Assembly: GCA_903907995.1 (NCBI GenBank) | Contig: CAIVQH010000004.1 | Span: forward strand, 1 to 64,000 | DNA length: 64,000 nt | Reading direction: 5' to 3' | Source: an uncultured Verrucomicrobiota bacterium | Lineage (GTDB): Bacteria; Verrucomicrobiota; Verrucomicrobiia; Limisphaerales; UBA9464 | In this document: positions 26,003-35,477 of the stretch, in pieces | How positions within the stretch are numbered: position 1 is the stretch's first letter | Layout: each line of letters starts with the position of its first letter | Position numbers and translations under genes: made by a program | Notes under the pieces: model-generated | The model's database searches: none | The model's input: only the letters and a program-made list of their open reading frames with translations | Told to the model about the DNA's origin: nothing

Positions 26003-27331
26003 ATGCACATCCCCCTTTTCCGACCCCTGTCATTGCTGACTTTGGGCGTGGTCCTGACGGTGGCGGTTTCCGCCGCGCCGAAGTACCAGCTGCACTCCTT
26101 TGCCAAACAGCAGCTTACCGACCAGTTCTGGAGCGAAGGGGCGAACTTTGGCGATTTCAACCGCGACGGCAAAATGGACGTGGTCGCCGGGCCGTTCTGG
26201 TACGAGGGGCCGGACTTCAAGGTGCGCCACGAATTCATGGCCGCCGACAAGGTCTCCAAGAGCAAGAAGAACGGCCAGGACGTCACGTTCCCCGGCTTCA
26301 AGGGCGCCCTCGGCAGCGAAAACGAGTATGCGGCCAACTTCTTCGCCTTCACCTCCGACATCAATGGCGATGGCTGGACCGACATTCTGATCCTCGGCTT
26401 CCCCGGCGAGAACTCCTGGTGGTTTGAGAATCCGGGCAAGGACCTTTCCAAAGGCGGCCACTGGACCCAGCACGTCGCGCTCGACGTGACGGACAACGAG
26501 TCGCCGACCTTCACCGACATCACCGGTGACGGAAAGCCCGAGATCGTCTGCTCCTCGAAGGGCCATTACGGCTACGCCTCGCCCAATCCGAAAGATCCGA
26601 CGAAACCCTTCACCTGGCACTCGATCTCGCCCGACAACAAGTACCATAAGTTCACCCACGGCATGGGGGTAGGTGACGTGAACGGCGACGGTCGCAAGGA
26701 CCTGCTCGAAAAAGACGGCTGGTGGGAACAGCCCGCCTCGCTGGAGGGCGATCCGATCTGGGCCTTTCACAAGTGGCCCTTCGGCACCGGCGGTTCACAG
26801 ATGCACGCCTATGACGTGAACGGTGACGGGCTGCCCGACGTGATTTGCAGCCTGGCGGCGCACGGTTACGGGCTGAGCTGGTTCGAGCAGTACCGGGAGG
26901 GCGGCGAGATCAAGTTCAAGGAGCACAACATCATGAACAAGGAGGCGAAGGAGAACCGTTACGGTGTCCATTTCTCCCAGATGCACGCGGTTGAACTCGT
27001 GGACATGGACGGGGACGGCCTCAAGGACATCGTCACAGGCAAGCGCTTCTGGGCTCACGGCCCCGAAGGCGATCCCGAGCCCAACGCGGCCCCGGTGCTC
27101 TTCTGGTTCCAGCTCAAGCGCAATGCCGACAAGACGGTCGACTGGGTGCCGCATCTGATCGACGACAACAGCGGCGTGGGCACGCAGGTCGTGGTCAAGG
27201 ATTACAACCGGGACGGCAAGCCGGACATCCTCGTGGGCAACAAACACGGTGTGTACGTCTTCACCCACACCGCGAAGACGGTCAGCAAGGCGGAGTGGGA
27301 GGCGGCCCAACCCAAGCCGGTCTTCCCGTAA
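26003..27331 (+). CDS. FG-GAP/VCBS repeat secreted protein
   Basis: This 442-residue exported protein (signal peptide ending in VSAAPK) is built of FG-GAP-like beta-propeller repeats with calcium-binding DxNxDG-type loops: GDFNRDGKMDVVAG, SDINGDGWTDILIL, TDITGDGKPEIVCS, GDVNGDGRKDLLEK, YDVNGDGLPDVICS, VDMDGDGLKDIVTG and KDYNRDGKPDILVG. That gives seven repeats, consistent with one seven-bladed propeller. No enzymatic residues are identified. A surface or periplasmic binding role is inferred. The gene stands alone and converges on uspA. Confidence 0.87.
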   Translation: MHIPLFRPLSLLTLGVVLTVAVSAAPKYQLHSFAKQQLTDQFWSEGANFGDFNRDGKMDVVAGPFWYEGPDFKVRHEFMAADKVSKSKKNGQDVTFPGFKGALGSENEYAANFFAFTSDINGDGWTDILILGFPGENSWWFENPGKDLSKGGHWTQHVALDVTDNESPTFTDITGDGKPEIVCSSKGHYGYASPNPKDPTKPFTWHSISPDNKYHKFTHGMGVGDVNGDGRKDLLEKDGWWEQPASLEGDPIWAFHKWPFGTGGSQMHAYDVNGDGLPDVICSLAAHGYGLSWFEQYREGGEIKFKEHNIMNKEAKENRYGVHFSQMHAVELVDMDGDGLKDIVTGKRFWAHGPEGDPEPNAAPVLFWFQLKRNADKTVDWVPHLIDDNSGVGTQVVVKDYNRDGKPDILVGNKHGVYVFTHTAKTVSKAEWEAAQPKPVFP

Positions 27332-27349
27332 GCCGGGAATGGTGCGGCT

Positions 27350-27775
27350 TCACGCCGTCGCCCGCACGAGCAGCACCGGCACGGTCGCCTTGTGGCGCAC
27401 CATCGCGATGGTGCTGCCGAAGAGCAGGTCGCCGATGAAGCGATGGCCGTGCGTGGTCATCGCGATCAGATCGCAATGCTCGGCGGCGGCGGTGCGCAGA
27501 ATTTCCGTCGCGGGATCACCCATGGGCAGCGAGACCGACACGGTCAGCCCGGCCTCACGCAGTCCGGCGGCGGTCGTCTCCAGATAATCGCGGTCGGCCC
27601 GGATCTCATCGGACTCCGCGAGCTTCAGCGTGTTGAAGTTGCGCGCCACCCAGCCATCGGCGACATGCACGAGCAGCAGTTCCGAGCGCATCAGGGTCGC
27701 CAGTTGCTGGATGTGCGGGAGCAGCGAGCGGTCGGCGCGGCCGTTTTCGAGGGCGACGAGGATTTTGTGGTACAT
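27350..27775 (-). CDS. Universal stress protein (UspA family)
   Basis: This 141-residue protein starts YHKILVALENGRAD and has LLVHVADGW in the middle. It ends with the nucleotide-binding type motif IAMTTHGHRFIGDLLFGSTIA followed by VPVLLVRA. The G-2x-G-9x-G(S/T) ATP pattern is only partly kept. It is the third gene of an operon-like run (porin, mntH, this gene), lying about 20 bases after mntH, so it may be manganese-regulated. Confidence 0.87.
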   Translation of the reverse strand: MYHKILVALENGRADRSLLPHIQQLATLMRSELLLVHVADGWVARNFNTLKLAESDEIRADRDYLETTAAGLREAGLTVSVSLPMGDPATEILRTAAAEHCDLIAMTTHGHRFIGDLLFGSTIAMVRHKATVPVLLVRATA

Positions 27776-27794
27776 GGCTGCGGCGGGCAGGGCG

Positions 27795-29159
27795 TCATTT
27801 CACCCACTCGACGACCTTGTCGAAGAGGTATTTCACATTGAGCGCCACGATGATGCCGGCGGTGATCCAGGCGAGGATTTTCACCCAGAGCGGATTGACG
27901 AACTCACCCATCTTTTTGCGGCTGCTGGTGAAGATGATCAGGGGGATCACCGCGAAGGAAAGCTGCAGGCTGAGCACCACCTGGCTGAAGATGAGCAGAT
28001 CGTTGGTGCCCTTTTCCCCGTAGAGCACAGTGACGACCACAGCCGGCACGATGGCCAGCAGCCGCGTGATGAGCCGGCGCAGCCAGGGGCGCAGGCGGAG
28101 GTTCAAAAAGCCCTCCATCACGATCTGGCCTGCGAGCGTGCCGGTGAGCGTCGAGTTCTGGCCGGAAGCGAGCAGCGCCACCGCGAAGAGCGTGCTCGCG
28201 AGGCCGACCCCGAGCATGGGCGAGAGGAGCTTGTGCGCGTCCTGGATCTCGGCGACGTTGTGCTCCGTGCCGTGGAAGGTGGCGGCGGCCACGATGAGGA
28301 TGGCGGCATTGATGAACAGCGCGAACATCAGGGCCAGGGTCGAGTCGATGGTGGCAAACTTGATTGCCTCGCGCCGGCCTTCGGGTGTCGGCTCATACTT
28401 GCGCGTCTGCACGATGCTGGAGTGCAGGTAGAGGTTATGCGGCATCACCGTTGCCCCGAGGATGCCGATGGCGACGTACAGCATTGCCGGATTTTTGATG
28501 ATCTCGAACTTCGGCACGAACCCGCCCAACACGGCAATGACGTCGGGCCGGGAAAAGATGATTTCCGCGAGGAAGCAGCTGCCGATGGTCAGGATGAGCG
28601 TGACCACCAGCGCCTCGATGTAGCGGAAGCCCCGGTTTTGCAGGTACATCACCGCCAGCACGTCGAGCGCGGTGAGGCACACGCCCCAGACCAGCGGAAT
28701 TTTGAAGAGCAGGTTGAGCGCGATGGCCGAGCCGATGACCTCGGCGAGGTCGCACGCACAGATGGCGATCTCGCACATCAGCCAGAGCACGACCGTTACG
28801 GGCTTCGAATAATGGTCCCGACAAGCCTGCGCGAGGTCGCGTCCCGTAACGATGCCCAGCTTCGCGCAGAGCGACTGCAGCAGGATCGCCATCAGGTTGG
28901 AGAGGAGGATGACGCTCAGGAGCGCGTAGCCGAACTCCGAGCCACCCGCGAGGTCGGTGGCCCAGTTGCCCGGGTCCATGTAGCCCACGGCCACCAGATA
29001 GCCCGGGCCGGAGAAGGCCAGCAGCTTGCGCCAGAAGCTGAGGTTTTTCGGTACCGGGATGGTCCCATGCACCTCGGCGAGGCTCTTTTGTGCCGATTCC
29101 TGGCGCCAGGCCCCGGGCGAGGGATCGACCGCGACCGGGATGGGAGGACGGACTTTCAT
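27795..29159 (-). CDS. mntH: Nramp-family manganese/divalent metal transporter MntH
   Basis: This inner-membrane proton-coupled metal importer has about 454 residues and eleven helices. Both metal-site motifs are present: the DPGN motif in [20 protein letters not shown], and MPHN in [22 protein letters not shown] 29159 is used; an upstream TTG at 29168 overlaps the porin stop by four bases and is a plausible alternative. It sits directly after an OprB-type porin gene, and mntR is divergent from that porin, a strong sign of manganese control. Confidence 0.95.
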   Translation of the reverse strand: MKVRPPIPVAVDPSPGAWRQESAQKSLAEVHGTIPVPKNLSFWRKLLAFSGPGYLVAVGYMDPGNWATDLAGGSEFGYALLSVILLSNLMAILLQSLCAKLGIVTGRDLAQACRDHYSKPVTVVLWLMCEIAICACDLAEVIGSAIALNLLFKIPLVWGVCLTALDVLAVMYLQNRGFRYIEALVVTLILTIGSCFLAEIIFSRPDVIAVLGGFVPKFEIIKNPAMLYVAIGILGATVMPHNLYLHSSIVQTRKYEPTPEGRREAIKFATIDSTLALMFALFINAAILIVAAATFHGTEHNVAEIQDAHKLLSPMLGVGLASTLFAVALLASGQNSTLTGTLAGQIVMEGFLNLRLRPWLRRLITRLLAIVPAVVVTVLYGEKGTNDLLIFSQVVLSLQLSFAVIPLIIFTSSRKKMGEFVNPLWVKILAWITAGIIVALNVKYLFDKVVEWVK

Positions 29160-29164
29160 GAACT

Positions 29165-30514
29165 TCAAAACTCCACGTGGGCCCGCAGGCCGAACACGTG
29201 TACCGGACCGCGATCTCGGTTGAACGCGGGATTGGCGACAAACTCGTAGTGCGCGCTGGTGTGCAGCCAGTGCGTGATCGCGCAGTCGTAGTAGGTCTCG
29301 AAAAACTGTTCCCAGCCGTAGTTCAGCGCGCCATCGCCCGCGAGGATTCCGATGCCGCCCGCCGCGAGATAGTCCTGGTGAACCTTGGAGATGCCGTTGA
29401 ATCCGCCGCCCACGGCGAAAGTATCGTCCGGCCGGCCCCAGCCGCCACCGCGCAGGCTGAAGCCGGCGGTGGCGCTTTCGTCCACATCATTGAAATGCCA
29501 CGCCTCGGTGCGTCCGTCGCTCCAACCGAGCCGGCCGAACACGCCGAGATTTTTGGTCAGCGCCTGATCCCAGCTCAGGCCGGTGCCGAACTTGTAGCGG
29601 TAATCGCCGTTCGTCACGGTGGCATCTGCCGGGTAAATGCCCGTCGAGAGGGCCGAGGCTACGGCCGCTCCATAGGAACCCATGTGAGCGCGGTTCAGGT
29701 AGCCGAGCACGCGCACGGAGCCGGGCCGCTCACCCAGTGCATAGCGCCACTCGAATTCCGTGACCATCGCCCACGCTTGCAGGAAGGCGGGATCAAGCGC
29801 CATGCCGTTCGAGCGGCGCGGGGTCTGGAAGAAGCCGTAGCGCAGGGCCCAGCGGCGCTCGTTCAGCTCCACCGTCGCGCCGGTCATGTAGCCGAGCGCG
29901 TCCGCGGGGTAATCCCACGCGTTGTTGGCCATCAGCGACCAGTCGAGGAACTGCGTGCGCGGATCGTTCGCGTAGGCGTTGCCGTCGAAGAGGTCCTTCG
30001 CGCTGAGTTTGCCGACCGTGAAGGTGAGCCGTGAAACGTCGCGTTTGCCGGCGAGTTCGAACATGTCGTCCTCCACCGGTTCCTGCTCGCCGCCGAGGCC
30101 GAAGCTCTGCCGCAGAAACACCCGCGCCATGGTGATGTTGGGAAGTTTGGTGCCGAGCTTGAAGGCCTCGCCGTTGGGAAAGGCCTCCAGGCCCACCGCG
30201 TTGCCCAGGCCGAAGCCCTGCCACACCAGCGCGTCGGCAAACGCCGCCGCTCCGCTCCACAGCCGCACCCCGCCGACGAGGTCGAACGAGACCGTTTCCC
30301 GCACCGAGTTCACATCCGGCAGGCTGCGTGTTCCTTCGTACGGCGCGGTGAAGTGGGTGTTCCCCTCGGCGACCACCGTGGCCTGGGTGTGCCAGTTCCA
30401 CGGCGCTTCCAGCGGCTCGGTGGCGGCAGGAGAGTTGGTCGGCTCCGCCGCGGCGGCGGTGGCACAGAAGATCATCCCGCCCACCAGCCCCGCAATCTGT
30501 TCAGTCTGACGCAT
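29165..30514 (-). CDS. OprB-family outer-membrane porin
   Basis: This 449-residue protein has a signal peptide (residues 1-23, ending ATAAAAEP) and the OprB layout: [79 protein letters not shown]-like [10 protein letters not shown], and a C-terminus ending in aromatic F (RAHVEF). OprB proteins are usually carbohydrate-selective, but the gene lies directly upstream of mntH and divergent from mntR. A manganese channel role, as known for MnoP of Bradyrhizobium, is therefore a reasonable inference. Confidence 0.85.
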   Translation of the reverse strand: MRQTEQIAGLVGGMIFCATAAAAEPTNSPAATEPLEAPWNWHTQATVVAEGNTHFTAPYEGTRSLPDVNSVRETVSFDLVGGVRLWSGAAAFADALVWQGFGLGNAVGLEAFPNGEAFKLGTKLPNITMARVFLRQSFGLGGEQEPVEDDMFELAGKRDVSRLTFTVGKLSAKDLFDGNAYANDPRTQFLDWSLMANNAWDYPADALGYMTGATVELNERRWALRYGFFQTPRRSNGMALDPAFLQAWAMVTEFEWRYALGERPGSVRVLGYLNRAHMGSYGAAVASALSTGIYPADATVTNGDYRYKFGTGLSWDQALTKNLGVFGRLGWSDGRTEAWHFNDVDESATAGFSLRGGGWGRPDDTFAVGGGFNGISKVHQDYLAAGGIGILAGDGALNYGWEQFFETYYDCAITHWLHTSAHYEFVANPAFNRDRGPVHVFGLRAHVEF

Positions 30515-30823
30515 GGAGGAATTGGAACCGGATCAGCAGCGGCACGCCAGCCTGAGAAAAGGGTTCAAAGCGCCAACGAAACCGGTGACCCCGGGGGCGA
30601 CGTCGCCATTTACCGTAAGGGGGCAATCCGGCCGGTCCGGGGCCGAAGCATCCGTCTCCATGGCGAAAGCGAAGGCAATGACGGCGGGCGGCAACGGTCT
30701 CATCGCGGTGACGATGCGAATCCGTGAGTATTCTGTCAAATAATTTGTTTTGTGGCTAAAACATTTGTTCTTGGCTCAAATCACGGGCTTGGCGTCGGCC
30801 CGGGCCGCTGCTACCAACCGCGT
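30515..30823. promoter_or_regulatory. Divergent mntR/porin regulatory region with tandem 20-base motif
   Basis: Two abutting 20-base direct repeats lie at 30744-30763 (TTTGTTTTGTGGCTAAAACA) and 30764-30783 (TTTGTTCTTGGCTCAAATCA). They share 13 of 20 positions without gaps. The first also holds a GTTTT/AAAAC dyad and the second an overlapping ATTTG/CAAAT dyad. This AT-rich patch stands out from GC-rich surroundings and lies 41-80 bases before the mntR start, so it is a candidate MntR operator. The remainder shows no gene. Confidence 0.45.
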
Positions 30824-31276
30824 GTGCCAACCGCCGCCCGACCGCGTGCCCAGGACGTGCGCCGCTCCGAGTCCACCGAGGACCATCTGGAGCGCATCCA
30901 CGACCTCGTGGAGGCCAAGGGCTATGCGCGGGTCACCGATATTGCGGAGGCGCTGGGGCTGACGCGTTCGACCGTGTCGAACATGGTCCGGCGGCTGGCG
31001 GCGCGTGGCTTCGTGAACTACGAGCGCTATCGCGGATTCACGCTCACGACCGAGGGGCGGGCCGTGGCGCGGCACATCAAGGAGCGTCACCAGACGCTCA
31101 CGGCGCTGCTCGGCCAATTGGGGTTGGAGGCCGACACCATCGCGGCCGAAGTCGAGGACATCGAGCACCACCTGAATCCGGCCACGCTGGCGGCCTTCGC
31201 GTCGCTGGTGGAGTTCTGGCGGCTGCATCCCGGGCAGCTGCGTGAGTTCCTGCGGTTTCACCGGCGGAGCCGGTGA
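30824..31276 (+). CDS. mntR: Manganese-dependent regulator MntR
   Basis: This 150-residue DtxR-family repressor has winged-helix segment YARVTDIAEALGLTRSTVSN, then YRGFTLTTEGRAVA. All six residues equivalent to the Bacillus MntR manganese ligands are present: Asp and Glu in TEDHLERI, His in KERHQTL, and Glu, Glu, His in EVEDIEHHL. GTG 30824 is preferred; an upstream GTG at 30752 lies within the presumed operator repeat. It is divergent from the porin-mntH-usp operon that it most likely controls. Confidence 0.93.
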   Translation: MPTAARPRAQDVRRSESTEDHLERIHDLVEAKGYARVTDIAEALGLTRSTVSNMVRRLAARGFVNYERYRGFTLTTEGRAVARHIKERHQTLTALLGQLGLEADTIAAEVEDIEHHLNPATLAAFASLVEFWRLHPGQLREFLRFHRRSR

Positions 31277-31406
31277 CATTGAACGCCGCGGAGCCGATTC
31301 GCGTCAGGGAAGTGAACAACGGCACGCTAAAAGGTTTTGACCGTCCGGATGGCGGGCATTAAACGGGGCGTGCGCGTTGGAGATTTCAAGAATTGAACCG
31401 TCATAA

Positions 31407-32141
31407 ATGAACCTTTTGTCCGGGCTTCTCGCCACTGGTGATAGTGGCATGAAGCTCAGCTATGTCTGGGACAAGGCCACTCCCGAGGCCAAGGTCATCA
31501 TCCTTGTCCTGGCGATTTTCTCCATTTTCGCGTGGGCGGTGATGTTCACCAAGGCGCAGCAGATGCGCCGGGCCAAGCGCCTGAACCACTACTTCGAGTC
31601 GGAGTACCGCGGGCAGAAGTCCGTGCTCGGCATCTACGACCGCAAGCTGCCCGTGGATGGCTGCCCGCTGTTCGCCGTCTATCAGGATGGCTGCACCGAC
31701 CTGGAAGGCCGTTTGCGGAATGCGGAGGGTGGCCGCAAAACACATGTCTCCATCAAGACGATGGAGCACGTGAAGCGCTCCTTGGAGGGGGCGGTGGCCC
31801 GGGAAGCCCTGAAGCTGGAATCCGGCCTCGTCTTGTTGGCGGCCGCCGTAAGCGGTGCGCCATTCCTCGGTCTGCTGGGCACGGTGTGGGGCGTGATGGA
31901 CGCCTTCGGCGGGGTCGCCATGGCGGCCCAGGCGGGCAACCGTGCCGACCTGGCCGCGATGGCACCGGGTGTGGCGGCGGCGCTGATCACCACCGTGGCC
32001 GGTTTGCTGGTGGCGATTCCGTCGATGTTCGGCTATAACTGGCTGGTTCACAACCTGCGCGTGCTGACCGTTGAGCTGGATAACTTTGCCCAGAGTCTGG
32101 CCTCCCGCCTGGAGACGGAATTCCTGAAAGAGGACGAGTAA
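31407..32141 (+). CDS. tolQ: TolQ-like proton channel subunit (MotA/TolQ/ExbB)
   Basis: This 244-residue inner-membrane protein has three helices: VIILVLAIFSIFAWAVMF (about residues 30-47), GLVLLAAAVSGAPFLGLLGTV (about 145-165) and ALITTVAGLLVAIPSMFGYN (about 192-211). The LGLLGTVWGVMDAF motif is diagnostic. With TolR it energises the Tol-Pal envelope system using the proton motive force. It is the first gene of the Tol operon, but is separated from tolR by a zinc-ribbon gene that starts 3 bases after its stop. Confidence 0.93.
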   Translation: MNLLSGLLATGDSGMKLSYVWDKATPEAKVIILVLAIFSIFAWAVMFTKAQQMRRAKRLNHYFESEYRGQKSVLGIYDRKLPVDGCPLFAVYQDGCTDLEGRLRNAEGGRKTHVSIKTMEHVKRSLEGAVAREALKLESGLVLLAAAVSGAPFLGLLGTVWGVMDAFGGVAMAAQAGNRADLAAMAPGVAAALITTVAGLLVAIPSMFGYNWLVHNLRVLTVELDNFAQSLASRLETEFLKEDE

Positions 32142-32144
32142 CCC

Positions 32145-32888
32145 ATGAGCGAACCGACGCCAGCAGCGGACAATGCCGTAAAGCGCCAGGGCAGGGGCGT
32201 GCTCTGTGCCAAATGTGAGCACCTGAACCCATTGGGCATCGAGCAATGCGAGACCTGCCAGGCTCCCCTTTACGTCTCCTGCCCGAAGTGCGGGCATCGG
32301 AACCCGGCGGTGCTAGATCACTGCCTGGAATGCAAGCGGCGGCAGATCCCCATGGCCCCGCCGGAAAACCGTGAATCCGGACCGAGGGGACAAGGCATCC
32401 TTTGCGCGAAGTGCGAGCACCTGAACCCGCTGGGACTGGAAAAATGTGAGACCTGCCACGCGGCGCTCTTTGCCCCCTGCCCGCGGTGTGGGCACCTGAA
32501 TCCGTGCGTGCTGGATCACTGCGAAAAATGCCATCCCCGGCAGCTGCAGCAGCCTCTGCCGGCATCCCGCGAGGACGGGCCCAAGGGACCCGGGGTGCTC
32601 TGCGTGAAATGCGAGCACCTGAACCCGCACGGGGTTGACCTGTGCGAATCCTGCGGTGCCCATCTGTTTGTCTTCTGCGCCAAGTGCGATGAGCGCAACG
32701 CCCGGGTTTATTCGCGCTGCCAGCGCTGCCAGCGCAAGCTGCATCGCACCGTGCAGGAGCGCTGGAAGGACGGCGCCGAGCCCAAGCCGGTGAACCTGCT
32801 CTATTTCGCCTTCGCACTGCTGGGCCTGCTGCTGCTGTTTGGGCTGGCCGTCTGGCTTTCCGGCGTGCGTCTGCCGCGGCTCTGGTAA
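32145..32888 (+). CDS. Triplicated double-zinc-ribbon, tail-anchored membrane protein
   Basis: This 247-residue protein holds three 66-residue repeats, each with two zinc ribbons (four CxxC pairs per repeat, 24 ligand cysteines in all). Representative segments are LCAKCEHLNPLG, EQCETC, CPKCGHRNP and DHCLEC. A single C-terminal helix (LLYFAFALLGLLLLFGLAVW) anchors it, so the ribbons probably face the cytoplasm. At the DNA level the repeat period is exactly 198 bases (the same heptamer core at 32214, 32412 and 32610). It lies between tolQ and tolR with tight spacing. No named family is recognised beyond zinc ribbon. Confidence 0.88.
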   Translation: MSEPTPAADNAVKRQGRGVLCAKCEHLNPLGIEQCETCQAPLYVSCPKCGHRNPAVLDHCLECKRRQIPMAPPENRESGPRGQGILCAKCEHLNPLGLEKCETCHAALFAPCPRCGHLNPCVLDHCEKCHPRQLQQPLPASREDGPKGPGVLCVKCEHLNPHGVDLCESCGAHLFVFCAKCDERNARVYSRCQRCQRKLHRTVQERWKDGAEPKPVNLLYFAFALLGLLLLFGLAVWLSGVRLPRLW

Positions 32889-32900
32889 CCCGCCCCGACC

Positions 32901-33323
32901 ATGCGCCGCTTCTCCTCCCGCAACCAGCTGGTGACGCTGAACGAGATCAACGTCACGCCGCTGCTCGACCTCGCGTTCGTGCTGCTGATCATCTTCATCA
33001 TCACCACGCCGCTGCTGGAGCAGAGCCTCAGCCTCAAGCTGCCCAACGGCGGTGAGGCCAAACAGACCGCCAATGCCTCGGATGTCGTGACGGTCGAAGG
33101 TACGTCCAGCGGCGAGTTCCGGTTCAAAGGCCGGCGGATCGGCGGTGAACGGGAACTGGAACAGCAGCTCGTGAACGCGTATCGCGCCAACAAGAACCTG
33201 GTTGTGCGCGTCCGGGTGGAGGGCCGGGGACCGGCCCAGACGCTGGTGACGATTCTGGACATCTGCCGGCGCAACGGCATCACCCGCTTTGACCTGGCCA
33301 CCGAGCCGGCGAGCCGGCACTGA
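32901..33323 (+). CDS. tolR: TolR/ExbD-like protein
   Basis: This 140-residue protein has one N-terminal helix after a short cytoplasmic stretch: LNEINVTPLLDLAFVLLIIFIITTP. It includes the conserved Asp (PLLDLAF) needed for proton coupling. The periplasmic domain (GGERELEQQL..., VRVRVEGRGPAQTLVTILD) follows the ExbD/TolR fold. It lies 12 bases after the zinc-ribbon gene and 2 bases before the TonB/TolA-like gene, within the Tol operon. Confidence 0.93.
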   Translation: MRRFSSRNQLVTLNEINVTPLLDLAFVLLIIFIITTPLLEQSLSLKLPNGGEAKQTANASDVVTVEGTSSGEFRFKGRRIGGERELEQQLVNAYRANKNLVVRVRVEGRGPAQTLVTILDICRRNGITRFDLATEPASRH

Positions 33324-33325
33324 CC

Positions 33326-34279
33326 ATGATTTCCACGCAGCAACGATGCCTCGCGGCTTCCGTGCTCATTCACGGCACGCTGCTTTCGTTGCTGTTGTTC
33401 ACGCCGGCGTTCACCCGGGAGAAACCTTCACTGCCAGTGCTCACCATGGTGCCGACCGACATCCGGCTGACCGATGGTGACAAAATCGGCGGGGGCAATC
33501 CCAACGTCCAGCCGCCCGTAACGCCGCCCAAGGTCCAGCCGCAACCGGTTGAGCCCAAGCACACCGAACCCAAACCTGCCGAGCCTGAGCCTGAGCCCGA
33601 ACCGAAGCCCAAGCCGGTAAAGGTCGCCGAGAAGGTCAATAAGCCGGTGGTCGTCGCGCCCGACCCGGTCCGCCCGAAACTGGCCAATGCGTCGCAGGAT
33701 ACCGATCCGGCGGTGCATACGAAGCCGGTCCGGAAACCGGTCAAGACCACTTCGGACATCCATGTCGCAGGGGCACCCAAGAAGCCGAACCCCAAGGACG
33801 ACGCGGCGGAGCAAGAGGCGGCTGCGGAACAGGAGGCCGCCGCGCTGCGCCGGCGTGACCGAGCGAATCAGCTCGCCCGGCTGAACGCAGAACGGGCGGA
33901 ACTGGCCAAAACCCTCGGTGGCGCCGCCCAGGCCGTGGGCAAGCAGACCTCCGCCAGCACGAGCATTGAGATGCCCGGTCCCGGCGGCCAGGCCTATGCG
34001 CCGTACGGCGCCTATCTCGGAGCCTTTTACAAGCAGTACTGGCACAAGCCTTCGGCCCTCTCGGTACGCTCGGCGTCGGTCGTGGTCGAAGTGATCATCG
34101 CCCGGGATGGCCGCCTCCTGGACTCCAAATTCGAAAAATCCGGCTACCGTGAGCTCGACGATTCGGTGATCAGTTTGATCCGCAACTATCAGAAGCTGCG
34201 TCCGCTGCCCGACGGCACTACGGATGCCCAACGCACTTTCCGCATCAAATTTACCCTCGAAGCAGATTCCAACACATGA
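33326..34279 (+). CDS. tolA: TolA/TonB-like envelope-spanning protein
   Basis: This 317-residue protein has one N-terminal membrane helix (LAASVLIHGTLLSLLLF). A long proline/lysine/glutamate-rich stretch (about residues 50-150) suits spanning the periplasm, followed by an alanine-rich helical part and a TonB-type C-terminal domain (VVVEVIIARDGRLLDSKFEK, SVISLIRNYQKLRPLP). Its place between tolR and tolB supports a TolA role. TonB is the alternative by domain. The stop overlaps the tolB start by four bases. Confidence 0.87.
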   Translation: MISTQQRCLAASVLIHGTLLSLLLFTPAFTREKPSLPVLTMVPTDIRLTDGDKIGGGNPNVQPPVTPPKVQPQPVEPKHTEPKPAEPEPEPEPKPKPVKVAEKVNKPVVVAPDPVRPKLANASQDTDPAVHTKPVRKPVKTTSDIHVAGAPKKPNPKDDAAEQEAAAEQEAAALRRRDRANQLARLNAERAELAKTLGGAAQAVGKQTSASTSIEMPGPGGQAYAPYGAYLGAFYKQYWHKPSALSVRSASVVVEVIIARDGRLLDSKFEKSGYRELDDSVISLIRNYQKLRPLPDGTTDAQRTFRIKFTLEADSNT

Positions 34280-35454
34280 AGTTCCCTCCGTTCCTGCAGA
34301 CGCTTGCCGTCTGCGTTACCATCCTGCCGGCGTTCGCCCAGGACATTGTGGTTACCGGCCAAACCGGTAAGAAACAGCCGCCCATACCCATCACGCTCAC
34401 CGGCTATGCGGGTGAGGCGGACAAGGTCCTTAAATTTGACCTCTACGTGGCCGGCTTCGAAATCGTTTCGCCGGCCCAGGCCCAGTACGAGCTCAAAGCG
34501 GGCAACGGGGCGGAGGTGCAGGGCACGCTCGTGGACACCGGCAACAAACATTCCCTCTTTGCGCGCAGCTATCCGGGCGGCACCACCCGGGCGCAGGCGC
34601 ACATGCTGTCGGATGACGTGGTCAAGGCCATCACTGGCGTGCCCGGCATTGCGCGCACCAAGATCGCCTACAAGGCACAACCCGGGATGCGAAACGCCGC
34701 CGGGGAGAATGTCGGGGAGATTTTCGTCAGCGATTACGACGGGGCCAACGCCTTCCAGGCCACCGAGGACAAAACCATCGCGACCTCGCCCGCCTGGGTC
34801 CCGGGCCAGTTGGCGCTGTTTTACACTAGCTACCGGACCGGGGGACCGGCGGTTTACTCGCACAATCTGAGCACCGGTGCGCGGACCCGCGTTTTCGCCT
34901 TCAACGGCCAGAATTCCAGCGCCGCGATCTCGCCGGACGGCACCAAGGTGGCGCTGATCCTGAGCAAGTCGGGCAGCCCGGACCTCTGGGTTGCCAATCT
35001 CGACGGCTCGGGCCTGCGCCAGCTCACCCATACCCCGGAGCCGGAATCCTCCCCGTGCTGGGCGCCGGACAGCAAAACGATCTGCCTGACTTCCACCAAG
35101 GATGGACGGGCGCAGCTCTATACGATCCCGGCGAGTGGGGGCGAGCTGCGACGCCTGGCCACGGGTGGCGTGGTGAATTGCACCGAGCCGGATTGGTCAC
35201 CGGATGGCACCCAGATCGCCTTTACCCGGGCCTCGGGCGAATTTACGATCTATCTCGTAGGAGCGGGCGGGGGTGACGCCAAGCCGATCACCGCCGGGGA
35301 AGACCCTTCCTGGGCTCCCAATTCGCGGACAATCGTATTTACCCGGGGTCGGGATGGCGCTCGGCGCTTGTCGCTGCTTGACGTGCCTACGCGACAGGTC
35401 AAGGATGTCGCCCGTCTTTCGGGAAGCTGTTCCCAACCCAGTTGGGCCAGATAG
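34276..35454 (+). CDS. tolB: Tol-Pal system beta-propeller protein TolB
   Basis: This 392-residue periplasmic protein has a signal peptide ending LPAFAQ. An N-terminal domain (about residues 20-165) is followed by a six-bladed TolB/WD40-like propeller with repeats such as AISPDGTKVALILSKSGSPD, LWVANLDGSGLRQLT, CWAPDSKTICLTST and PDWSPDGTQIAFTRASG. TolB links Pal to TolA in outer-membrane constriction. It is translationally coupled to the TolA-like gene (ATGA), and pal follows 23 bases later. Confidence 0.95.
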   Translation: MKFPPFLQTLAVCVTILPAFAQDIVVTGQTGKKQPPIPITLTGYAGEADKVLKFDLYVAGFEIVSPAQAQYELKAGNGAEVQGTLVDTGNKHSLFARSYPGGTTRAQAHMLSDDVVKAITGVPGIARTKIAYKAQPGMRNAAGENVGEIFVSDYDGANAFQATEDKTIATSPAWVPGQLALFYTSYRTGGPAVYSHNLSTGARTRVFAFNGQNSSAAISPDGTKVALILSKSGSPDLWVANLDGSGLRQLTHTPEPESSPCWAPDSKTICLTSTKDGRAQLYTIPASGGELRRLATGGVVNCTEPDWSPDGTQIAFTRASGEFTIYLVGAGGGDAKPITAGEDPSWAPNSRTIVFTRGRDGARRLSLLDVPTRQVKDVARLSGSCSQPSWAR

Positions 35455-35477
35455 CCTCCCTAGCGCGCAGGATCCCT

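Noticed and set aside
27630..29249. Open frame of 539 codons on the plus strand opposite mntH
   Set aside because: It lies antisense to an unmistakable Nramp gene, and its composition (His, Asp, Glu, Gln rich) is what high-GC antisense frames give.
32190..32760. Regular 198-base DNA repeat resembling a tandem or CRISPR-like array
   Set aside because: The period is a multiple of three and encodes conserved zinc ribbons, so it is protein repeat structure inside a gene.
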